NCBI GenBank assembly: GCA_035371905.1
Contig: DAORXQ010000040.1
Coordinates: 1 to 14,682, forward strand
Source: a bacterium
Lineage (GTDB): Bacteria; Ratteibacteria; UBA8468; B48-G9; JAFGKM01
DNA: 14,682 bases
Direction: 5' to 3'
A program made the translations under genes and the position numbers. A model generated the notes under the pieces. That model searched no databases. It had not been told where the DNA came from and saw only the letters and a list, made by a program, of their open reading frames with translations. How positions within the stretch are numbered: the first letter of the stretch is position 1; each line of letters starts with the position of its first letter. This document shows positions 7,970 through 14,207 of this stretch, piece by piece.

Positions 7970-8686
7970 TTAAAATCCTAATGGATAAAATAAAGCATAT
8001 GGGTCTGTATTTCCTGTTGCAATATTACTTATATCTGCCAGATTCAAAACACTCATTCTGTTTCCCCACTGGTCTTTTTTAGTTCCTGTATTTCCTCTGA
8101 ATTCTGTATGACCGTCAAGGAAAAGGATATTAACTCCATCAAATGAATGATTTGGCATGTAACTCTGATTCCTTATTAAATAACCACATAGTATATTTGC
8201 CTGTTTTCCTGTATCATAATACTGCCAGTCACCTTTTAAGTCAGCCATAATGGCATATTTTTTTGGTTCTCTTTCATTTTTTTCAGCAAAATTCCTTGCA
8301 TATGCATAAGAACAATTCATCCAGTCAGCAACTCCTGTTGGCGATTGTGTTCTACTGCTTGCTGGACATATAAATAAACTATAATTTTTCAGATAATCAG
8401 GACCTTCTTTTGTAGGAGAATTATAGTAAACATATTGACCTGTTAAGAGCGTTAAAGATGCAGAACATGAGTTTGCTCTTGGTTCATAGGCAGTTGGAAA
8501 ATATTTATCATAATCATTTCTGTACATACTCAGAGCAACATAAATCTGTTTTAAATTACTCATACAGGTTGCTATTTGAGCCCTTTTCCTTGCCTGGTCA
8601 AGAGCAGGTAGAAGCATTGCTGCAAGAATTGCTATGATTGCTATTACAACAAGAAGTTCTATCAACGTGAACCCTTTTTCTTTCAT
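7970..8686 (-). CDS. Prepilin-like protein with His...Asp-Gly tail (second copy)
   Basis: This 238-residue protein begins MKEKG/FTLIELLVVIAI, a near-perfect prepilin cleavage and methylation site, with a hydrophobic helix ending near residue 29 (AAMLLPALDQARKRA). It shares ATCMSNLKQI (39-48), the LFICPAS strand (104-110) and the tail NHSFDGVNILFLDGHTEF (179-196) with the next gene; again ten residues separate His180 and Asp191. The regions between are divergent, so the pair is an old duplication, not a recent copy. Its ATG overlaps the TGA of the regulator gene (ATGA), and a full GGAGGTGAT site lies inside that gene's end, so translation is likely coupled and efficient. It probably acts with its neighbour in one exported structure. 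Confidence 0.88.
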   Translation of the reverse strand: MKEKGFTLIELLVVIAIIAILAAMLLPALDQARKRAQIATCMSNLKQIYVALSMYRNDYDKYFPTAYEPRANSCSASLTLLTGQYVYYNSPTKEGPDYLKNYSLFICPASSRTQSPTGVADWMNCSYAYARNFAEKNEREPKKYAIMADLKGDWQYYDTGKQANILCGYLIRNQSYMPNHSFDGVNILFLDGHTEFRGNTGTKKDQWGNRMSVLNLADISNIATGNTDPYALFYPLGF

Positions 8687-9753
8687 GATATCACCTCCCT
8701 TTCTCTTATTTTTCTTTCAATAAGAATAGGTTCAACTTTAAAAATTTCTTTTGGAAACCCGGTATTCAAAACTTCCCCGAGTTTTTCAATAAGTCCTTTT
8801 TCATTTATTGATATTGATGGTAATTGTGGAGAAAAATCAATTGAGTGGCTTGTATTGAAGTAACCGACCATAATATAATCAACTCCAAGCCACATTCCTA
8901 ATTCTTCAAGTATTTCCTGAACCTGTCTTCCAACATTATCAGCAAATGTAAAAATACCTCTTATCTCTTTTTCTTTTTCAAAAATTTTTCTAATTGCTTC
9001 TTTCAAATATTTCTCATTTTTATTAACAATTAAATTTTCATCTTTAAATTCAATTCCATATTCCTCAAAAGCCCTTTTAACACCTTTCAACCTCTCCTCA
9101 TCTATATTTGGTCTATAAGAGGGATTGCTCTGCGTCACTATAAGTATCTTTTCTCCTGTTTTTTCAAAGAGATATTTTGTTCCTATATAACCACCTTTTT
9201 CATAATCACTTAAAATGTATGTAGCATTAAGTTTTAAATCAGTTTCAAATCTGTTTATAAAAATCAAATTTCTTATTTTAGAAATATTCTCTTTTAAAAA
9301 CCAAAAAGGGAAATAACCAATTCCATCCACTATTACAAATTCAGGATTATTTTCAAGTATTTCATCAAGATGGGAAAGAATTTTATCTGTTGGTTCTCCA
9401 AGGTCAACAAGTAATGAAAAGAATCTACTGTCCTGAATTTTTTTTATCATAAGTCTTGTTAAATATTCATAAACATGTCCTGAACTTCTTTCTACAATAA
9501 CACCAATTCTGTAATTTAATCTTCTTTCATTCTTTTCTTTAATTATGCTACCAATACCTGTTTTTCTCTCAATAAGTCCTTCGTTTTCAAGTAAACTTAA
9601 AACTTTATTTACTGTACTTCTGTTAACTCCATAAATTTTCGCAAGTTCATGTTCGGTCGGCAGTTTTTCCCCTGGATTTTTTTTAAAAATTTCATAGAGA
9701 AGTTTTTCTTTTAATACTTCTAATTTTGTCTTAAAAATCTTTTCTTTTTCCAT
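8683..9753 (-). CDS. GntR-type DNA-binding regulator with LacI-like sugar sensor (AraR-like)
   Basis: A 356-residue cytoplasmic regulator. Residues about 8-72 form a GntR winged helix: GEKLPTEHELAKIYGVNRST (28-47), VNKVLSLLENEGLIERKTG (48-66). Residues about 80-350 look like the periplasmic-binding-protein fold of LacI-type sensors: YRIGVIVE (81-88), the strand ILIVTQS (203-209) with DEERLKGVKRAFEEYG (218-233), RGIFTFADNVGRQVQEILEE (265-284) and DYIMVGYFN (292-300), ending with a LacI-like IERKIRERE. This GntR-plus-LacI build is that of Bacillus AraR, usually a repressor released by a sugar. It is the first gene of the operon and has a promoter and direct-repeat operator candidate in its own leader, so autoregulation is likely. 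It has no ribosome site of its own; the start follows from the following HTH and the upstream operator. The ligand is unknown. Confidence 0.85.
   Translation of the reverse strand: MEKEKIFKTKLEVLKEKLLYEIFKKNPGEKLPTEHELAKIYGVNRSTVNKVLSLLENEGLIERKTGIGSIIKEKNERRLNYRIGVIVERSSGHVYEYLTRLMIKKIQDSRFFSLLVDLGEPTDKILSHLDEILENNPEFVIVDGIGYFPFWFLKENISKIRNLIFINRFETDLKLNATYILSDYEKGGYIGTKYLFEKTGEKILIVTQSNPSYRPNIDEERLKGVKRAFEEYGIEFKDENLIVNKNEKYLKEAIRKIFEKEKEIRGIFTFADNVGRQVQEILEELGMWLGVDYIMVGYFNTSHSIDFSPQLPSISINEKGLIEKLGEVLNTGFPKEIFKVEPILIERKIREREVIS
8690..8698 (-). promoter_or_regulatory. Full-length Shine-Dalgarno site within the regulator's end
   Basis: The minus strand reads GGAGGTGAT, which is complementary to the 3' end of 16S rRNA over nine bases. 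The GGAGG core ends 7 bases before the pilin ATG at 8686. The site lies within the last codons of the regulator. It suggests that the pilin is translated much more strongly than the regulator, which has no such site. Confidence 0.75.
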
Positions 9754-9763
9754 TATTTATACT

Positions 9764-9782
9764 TTGTTCAATTGTTCAACAA
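9764..9782 (-). promoter_or_regulatory. Candidate operator: tandem TTGAACAA repeats
   Basis: The minus strand carries TTGAACAA twice without a gap (9779-9772 and 9771-9764). The upstream repeat is also part of an 11-base palindrome, TTGTT-G-AACAA (9782-9772). The site begins 3 bases downstream of the -10 element and covers the expected transcription start near 9778. A bound repressor here would block the regulator-pilin-enzyme operon. The assignment to the neighbouring GntR-type protein is by position. A 7/8 match, CTGAACAA, occurs at 9850-9857 on the plus strand, inside the end of the isomerase gene. Confidence 0.55.
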
Positions 9783-9784
9783 AC

Positions 9785-9813
9785 ATATTACCTCAAAAAT
9801 TTCTTCATGTCAA
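9785..9813 (-). promoter_or_regulatory. Sigma-70 promoter of the regulator-pilin-enzyme operon
   Basis: On the minus strand a perfect TTGACA (9813-9808), a 17-base spacer and TAATAT (9790-9785, 4/6) form a good housekeeping promoter. No comparable room for a promoter exists in the 18-24 base gaps further down, so it probably drives all five genes. The leader before the ATG at 9753 would be about 25 bases. An isolated TATAAT at 9834-9829 with a poor -35 is a weaker alternative. Confidence 0.65.
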
Positions 9814-9843
9814 GTCCTTCTAAAAAACATTATATTCCTTAAA

Positions 9844-10719
9844 TTAATCCTGAACAACAAATTGACTTAAATGTCTGAATGCGATAATCAAACCTTCATC
9901 CTCTTTACCTTTTGCTACTCTGTCATGATATACAGCGTCATGCCATCCCTCAATGTTTAAGTCATTTTTATATCCCGCTCTTATAAGTTCTTTTATGCAT
10001 AATCTCCAGTCAGTATCTCCAAGTCCAGGGAAACAGTGTTCAATTGCTCCATGATGCCATATACCATATTTTTTCACTATATCCCAGTTTATATGTGCAT
10101 CTTTTGCATGAACATGATAAATCCTTTTACCAAAATCCCTTATTGTGATTACTGGGTCTATAAATTGACATATCAAATGGCTCGGGTCCCATTCAAGTCC
10201 AATTGCTTCTGATTTAACTTCTGAAAATCCAATTTCCCACATTTTTGGAGTTGACATAAAATTTATTCCATTACATGGTGTATGGAAATATCCCATAGGG
10301 CAGTGTTCAAAAGCAATCTTTACTCCATGGGCTTCTGCAAATTTAGCATGTTCACTCCATATCTCAACAAATTTCTGAATACTTTCTTCAAGTGGTTTTC
10401 CCACAATTCTTCCTGAAAAACCAGCAACAACAGGAACTCCCATTTTTTCAGCAAGAATTATTACATTTCTGACAAGTTTTTTATAATCTTCTTCTTTCTC
10501 AGGGTCCATATGATTAACATAAAATCCAGCCAAACAGGAAATTCTTATATCATTCGCTTTATAATACTCAACAACCTCTTTTGCCTTTGTTTCCCATCCA
10601 TCCTTACCAGGGAAAAAATCATCATTAACTCCTACCCTCAACTCACAACTCTTAAATCCTACTTTTTTTGCAAACTCAACTCTTTCTTTATCATACGACA
10701 TCATAAATCCTATTCTCAT
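9844..10719 (-). CDS. Sugar phosphate isomerase/epimerase-family protein (xylose isomerase-like barrel)
   Basis: A 291-residue cytoplasmic TIM barrel of the AP-endonuclease-2/xylose isomerase-like superfamily, to which hexulose epimerases, hydroxypyruvate isomerase and inositol dehydratases belong. The strands ending in likely metal or catalytic residues are visible: KIAFEHCP with Glu138, GLEWDPSHL with Asp178 and His181, YHVHAKD with His202/His204 and Asp207, and NIEGWHD with Glu257 and His260. The N-terminal MRIGFM and GFKSCELRV fit strands 1 and 2. The length is usual. A reaction on a free or phosphorylated sugar is most likely, but the substrate cannot be chosen from sequence. GGAGG lies 6 bases before the ATG. 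The gene has its own strong promoter and is followed by the sugar operon, so a catabolic role in the same pathway is plausible. Confidence 0.82.
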   Translation of the reverse strand: MRIGFMMSYDKERVEFAKKVGFKSCELRVGVNDDFFPGKDGWETKAKEVVEYYKANDIRISCLAGFYVNHMDPEKEEDYKKLVRNVIILAEKMGVPVVAGFSGRIVGKPLEESIQKFVEIWSEHAKFAEAHGVKIAFEHCPMGYFHTPCNGINFMSTPKMWEIGFSEVKSEAIGLEWDPSHLICQFIDPVITIRDFGKRIYHVHAKDAHINWDIVKKYGIWHHGAIEHCFPGLGDTDWRLCIKELIRAGYKNDLNIEGWHDAVYHDRVAKGKEDEGLIIAFRHLSQFVVQD

Positions 10720-10760
10720 TTTTACCTCCTTTTTTTGAACTTTTAAAATTCTTTATTTTA

Positions 10761-10769
10761 TGGTATTAT
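10761..10769 (+). promoter_or_regulatory. Candidate extended -10 of the M16-bioY-asd operon
   Basis: The plus strand reads TGGTATTAT, an extended TGn followed by a 5/6 match to TATAAT. The same bases form the -10 of the divergent promoter, so the two would compete. TTGAAC at 10735-10740 is 23 bases away and too far to be a normal -35. Transcription would start near 10776. Support is moderate because it rests on one element. Confidence 0.4.
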
Positions 10770-10792
10770 AAAACTCAAAAAAAATATGTCAA
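10765..10792 (-). promoter_or_regulatory. Near-consensus promoter of the isomerase-family gene
   Basis: The minus strand reads TTGACA (10792-10787), 16 bases and TATAAT (10770-10765), both perfect hexamers. Transcription would begin near 10758 and give a leader of about 38 bases with a GGAGG. The -35 overlaps the ribosome site of the divergent M16 gene. Confidence 0.75.
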
Positions 10793-10802
10793 GGAGAAAA
10801 AA

Positions 10803-12071
10803 ATGGACTGGTATGAATATAAAAAAGAAAATGGAGTAAAACTTATTTATAAAAGATTTCCAGAATTTCATTCTGTTGCTGTTGGTGTATTCATAAAAAC
10901 AGGAAGTAGATTTGAAAACCCTGAATATGCTGGTATTTCACATTTTATTGAACATCTTTTATTTAAGGGAACAAAAAATAGAAGTTGTAATGAAATAAAG
11001 GAAGCGATTGAAGGAGTTGGAGGAAGTTTTAATGGTTTTACATCTGCTGAAGGAACCTGTTACTGGATTAAAATTCTTGATAAATACTTAAATTTAAGTT
11101 TTGATGTTCTATCTGATATGATAAAAAATCCACTTTTAAAAGAAGAGGATATTGAAAAAGAAAGAAATGTAATTATTGAAGAGATAAATATGTACAGGGA
11201 TATACCTGCAAAATATGTTCATGAATTATTTGATACTCTGATTTTTGGACAACATCCTCTTGGTATGCCAATAGCAGGAACTCCTGAAACATTAACAAGA
11301 ATAAAAAGAGAGGATATTGTTGATTATATAGATAAAAAATATTCAGGAGCAAACATTGTTGTAAGTGTTGCAGGAAAATTTGAAGTTAAAGAAATGAAAA
11401 AGTTATTTGACAAATTTTTTGATGGGATTGAAAGAAAAAAAGAAAATCAATTTGAAAAATGGGATAAAAAAGATAATGGTCCAAAAGTTAAACTTTTAAT
11501 AAAAGATACAGAACAAACACATATTTCATTTGGAGGTTTCACATATTCTTACCAGGACGAAAGGAAATACCCATTATCTATTTTAAATGTAATTCTTGGT
11601 GGAAATATGAGCAGCAGATTATTCAACAGAATAAGGGAAAATCTTGGACTTGCTTATGAAATAAGAAGTTTTATAAGACAGTACAAAGATACAGGAATTT
11701 ATAATATTTCTGCTGGTGTATCCGGTGAAAATCTTGAAAAAGCGATGGTTGAAATTGTAAAAGAATTGAAGGAAATAAAAGAAAAGGGAGTTAAAGAAGA
11801 TGAAGTAGAAAGAGCAAAAAGGTTTTTGATATCACAGTTTTTAATGGGACTTGAGGATAATCTTGAATATATGCTATGGATTGGAGAACAGAAATTACTG
11901 AAAGAAAAAATGGAAAAAATAAATGAGATAGTTAAAAAAGTTGAAAAAGTAAAAAAGGAAGAAGTGGAAGAAATTGCAAAAGATATATATAAAAAAGAAA
12001 ATTCATATCTTGCAGTTATATCAAAAAAGGGAGATGAAACAAAATTAAAGGAAATAATAGGTGAACTTTAA
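10803..12071 (+). CDS. M16-family zinc peptidase (YmxG/processing-protease-like)
   Basis: A 422-residue protein with the inverted zinc motif HFIEH (His47, Glu50, His51) and the distal Glu in RNVIIEEINMYRD (Glu126/Glu127), so the active site is complete. The second half is the inactive M16 repeat. It carries the conserved Arg/Tyr-bearing segment ILGGNMSSRLFNRIREN (264-280), LGLAYE (281-286), which helps hold the substrate. Length and layout fit the single-chain bacterial enzymes of the YmxG type, which act as dimers and cut oligopeptides or small proteins; no signal peptide is visible, so it is probably cytoplasmic. AAGGAG precedes the ATG by 6 bases. It leads a plus-strand operon with bioY 11 bases downstream; no functional tie to biotin or lysine is evident. 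Confidence 0.9.
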   Translation: MDWYEYKKENGVKLIYKRFPEFHSVAVGVFIKTGSRFENPEYAGISHFIEHLLFKGTKNRSCNEIKEAIEGVGGSFNGFTSAEGTCYWIKILDKYLNLSFDVLSDMIKNPLLKEEDIEKERNVIIEEINMYRDIPAKYVHELFDTLIFGQHPLGMPIAGTPETLTRIKREDIVDYIDKKYSGANIVVSVAGKFEVKEMKKLFDKFFDGIERKKENQFEKWDKKDNGPKVKLLIKDTEQTHISFGGFTYSYQDERKYPLSILNVILGGNMSSRLFNRIRENLGLAYEIRSFIRQYKDTGIYNISAGVSGENLEKAMVEIVKELKEIKEKGVKEDEVERAKRFLISQFLMGLEDNLEYMLWIGEQKLLKEKMEKINEIVKKVEKVKKEEVEEIAKDIYKKENSYLAVISKKGDETKLKEIIGEL

Positions 12072-12082
12072 AGGAGAAAATT

Positions 12083-12658
12083 ATGATAAAAAAAATCTGG
12101 ATAAAAACATGGGATAAATATTTTGAGATATACAGATTAATTGGATTAACTGAAAAAATTTTGCTTTCAATTATTTTTTCAATTTTAACAGGTCTTTCTG
12201 CTCAGATTTATATAAAACTTCCATTCACTCCTGTCCCTTTAACCATGCAAACATTTACAGTTTTACTATCTGGAATTTTACTTGGAAAAAATTTTGGTTC
12301 TTTATCACAGATTTTTTATTTTCTGGGTGGAATTTCAGGAATTGGATGGTTTTATGGCGGTACTTCTGGAATTTTAAGACCGACTACTGGTTATTTAGTG
12401 GGATTTATTTTTGCTTCATATATTGCAGGTTATTTTTCTGAAAAAAAGAATAAACTTTCCGGTATGATTTTTGCAACTTTAATTATATACTTTACTGGAA
12501 TTATCTGGCTTAAATTTTTTGTCAATAAAGGATTAAAAGATTTAATTTTTATTGGAGTTTTACCATTTATTCCTTTTGATATTATCAAAGCAATTTTAGC
12601 AGGCCTTTTTGCAAAAAATATTTTTCATTTGAAAGATTTACAGGAGGAGGAGAAATGA
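12083..12658 (+). CDS. bioY: BioY, substrate-binding membrane subunit of biotin ECF transporter
   Basis: A 191-residue membrane protein with five to six hydrophobic segments after a cytoplasmic N-terminal stretch. BioY signatures are clear: LPFTPVPLTMQTFTVLLSG (46-64), GGISGIGWFYGGTSGILRPT (82-101), TGYLVGF (102-108) and the late PFIPFDIIKAILAG (161-174). BioY captures biotin and works alone or with the shared ATPase and EcfT subunits, which are not in this window. AAAGGAG precedes the ATG closely after the M16 stop, and the TGA overlaps the next ATG by four bases, so the gene is co-transcribed with both neighbours. No biotin operator is visible in the short gap. Dependence on imported biotin is plausible but cannot be judged here. 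Confidence 0.92.
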   Translation: MIKKIWIKTWDKYFEIYRLIGLTEKILLSIIFSILTGLSAQIYIKLPFTPVPLTMQTFTVLLSGILLGKNFGSLSQIFYFLGGISGIGWFYGGTSGILRPTTGYLVGFIFASYIAGYFSEKKNKLSGMIFATLIIYFTGIIWLKFFVNKGLKDLIFIGVLPFIPFDIIKAILAGLFAKNIFHLKDLQEEEK

Positions 12659-13671
12659 GAAATTATAATGTGTGTGTTGTTGGTGCCGGTATGGTAGGTA
12701 AAAAGATGGTTGAAATTTTAATTGAAAGGAATTTTCCGTTTAAAAATTTAAAAATCCTTGCAACGAAAGAAAGGGAAGAAGAAATTACGGGAAGGATTTT
12801 TAAAATAGAAGAGACAAAAATAGAATCATTTAAAGGTATTGACATTGCTTTTTTTGCAGGAACAGAAGGTGAAAAAGGTGCAAGTAAACTTTTTGGATGG
12901 GAAGCGGTTAAAATGGGTTGTATCGTAATAGATAATGGTGCTGATTTCAGAATGGATGATAGAGTACCACTTGTTGTTCCTGAGGTTAATCCTGATGCTT
13001 TAAAAAAACATCAGGGTTTTATAGCAAATCCAAACTGTTCAACAATTCAAATGGTTGTTGCACTTTATCCATTGCACCTTGAATTTAATTTAAAAAGGGT
13101 TATTGTTTCAACCTATCAGGCAGTTTCCGGTACAGGAAAAAAAGCAGTTGAAGAATTAAGTAAGCAGGTTGAAAGTTATGTAAAAGGAGAAAGAATTGTA
13201 AATGAAGTTTATCCATATCAAATTTTTGGAAATGTTATCCCTGAAATAGGTTCTTTAAGTGATGAATATGAGGGTTATTATACGGAAGAAGTCAAAATGA
13301 TTAAAGAAACAAGGAAAATTATGAATTTATCTGATTTACCTGTTTCAGCAACAACAGTGAGAGTTCCTGTATTTAACGGTCATTCTGAAAGTATAACCGC
13401 ACAGTTTGAAAAAGAAGTTGATGTTGAAAAAGCAAGGGAAATACTTAAGAATTCTTCTGGAATAGAAGTAATTGACCAGCCAGAAAAAAGTTTGTACCCT
13501 GTGCCTCTGTTTGTTTCCGGAAAAGATGAGGTCTTTGTTGGCAGAATAAGAAAAAATCCTGCATTAGAAAATTCTCTTGATATGTGGGTGGTGGCTGATA
13601 ATATAAGAAAAGGCGCTGCCTTAAATGCTATTCAGATTGCAGAAAAAATGATAGAAATGGGCCTTATTTGA
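12655..13671 (+). CDS. asd: Aspartate-semialdehyde dehydrogenase
   Basis: A 338-residue cytoplasmic enzyme that makes aspartate semialdehyde from aspartyl phosphate with NADPH, the branch point to lysine, diaminopimelate, threonine and methionine. It has the Rossmann motif GAGMVG (10-15), where many homologues have GATGAVG, the catalytic Cys128 in ANPNCSTIQ (124-132), Gln154 in STYQAVSGTGKKA, Arg236 in TTVRVPVFNGHSE and His243. ArgC was considered but NPNCSTIQ and TYQAVSG are typical of Asd. The length is normal. GGAGGAG lies just before the ATG, which overlaps the bioY stop (ATGA), indicating coupled translation. It is the last gene before the convergent apt gene. Confidence 0.93.
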   Translation: MRNYNVCVVGAGMVGKKMVEILIERNFPFKNLKILATKEREEEITGRIFKIEETKIESFKGIDIAFFAGTEGEKGASKLFGWEAVKMGCIVIDNGADFRMDDRVPLVVPEVNPDALKKHQGFIANPNCSTIQMVVALYPLHLEFNLKRVIVSTYQAVSGTGKKAVEELSKQVESYVKGERIVNEVYPYQIFGNVIPEIGSLSDEYEGYYTEEVKMIKETRKIMNLSDLPVSATTVRVPVFNGHSESITAQFEKEVDVEKAREILKNSSGIEVIDQPEKSLYPVPLFVSGKDEVFVGRIRKNPALENSLDMWVVADNIRKGAALNAIQIAEKMIEMGLI

Positions 13672-13684
13672 AGAGTCCCGCTCT
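13672..13684. terminator. Weak hairpin between convergent asd and apt
   Basis: AGAG (13672-13675), a five-base loop and CTCT (13681-13684) can pair in the 23-base gap between the two converging genes. The stem has only four pairs and no U-tract follows on either side, so termination here is possible but poorly supported. Confidence 0.15.
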
Positions 13685-13694
13685 GTCTTAAATC

Positions 13695-14207
13695 TTAAAA
13701 CTTAATTATGGAAAAGACATCGTAGTTTTTAAGTTTTTCTCTGCCATTAAGGTCTGTAAGTTCAACAAGAAATAATATTTTTTCAACAATACCACCACAT
13801 TTTTCTATCAGTTTACAGGAAGCAAGAGCAGTTCCACCTGTTGCAAGCAAGTCATCAACAAGTATAACTTTTTCTCCTTTTTCTATAGCGTCCTGGTGTA
13901 TTTCAATTGTATCTGTTCCATATTCAAGGTCATAATCCATCTTGACTTTTTTCCATGGAAGTTTTCCTGACTTTCTGATAGGAACAAAACCAACTCCAAG
14001 TAAGTAAGCCAGAGATGCTCCAAAAATAAATCCTCTTGATTCAATAGCAATAACTTTTGTAACATCTTGCGGTGTTTCTTTTTTAAAAGTCATTATTACT
14101 TTTCTAAACGCCTCTGCATTTTGAAGAACTGGTGTAATATCCCTGAACAGAATACCCTTTTTAGGAAAATCAGGGATTGTCCGAATTAAACTCTTTAAAT
14201 CCTTCAT
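13695..14207 (-). CDS. apt: Adenine phosphoribosyltransferase
   Basis: A 170-residue cytoplasmic enzyme that makes AMP from adenine and phosphoribosyl pyrophosphate. Family marks are complete: IPDFPKKGILFRDITPVL (11-28), AIESRGFIFG (54-63), VPIRKSGKLPW (75-85), EIHQDAI (102-108) and the PRPP loop VILVDDLLATGGTA (114-127). The length is typical. The start at 14207 matches the family N-terminus (MKDLKSLIRTIPDFP) and has GGGAGG 9 bases upstream at 14222-14217. This start lies inside the sigma-factor gene, giving a 38-base overlap and probable translational coupling. It converges with asd across a 23-base gap. Confidence 0.95.
   Translation of the reverse strand: MKDLKSLIRTIPDFPKKGILFRDITPVLQNAEAFRKVIMTFKKETPQDVTKVIAIESRGFIFGASLAYLLGVGFVPIRKSGKLPWKKVKMDYDLEYGTDTIEIHQDAIEKGEKVILVDDLLATGGTALASCKLIEKCGGIVEKILFLVELTDLNGREKLKNYDVFSIIKF

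Noticed and set aside
9844..10719. Assignment as endonuclease IV (DNA repair), which shares the barrel fold
   Set aside because: The set of nine zinc ligands and motifs of endonuclease IV is not present; the E/D/H/E pattern fits sugar isomerases and epimerases.
10510..10746. Plus-strand frame of 78 codons running through the isomerase start into the divergent gap
   Set aside because: It is antisense to the conserved N-terminal half of the isomerase-family gene and overlaps both its ribosome site and promoter region; no ribosome site of its own.
12072..12082. Riboswitch or biotin operator before bioY or asd
   Set aside because: The gaps are 11 bases and an overlap of 4 bases, so there is no room for a lysine riboswitch or a biotin operator.
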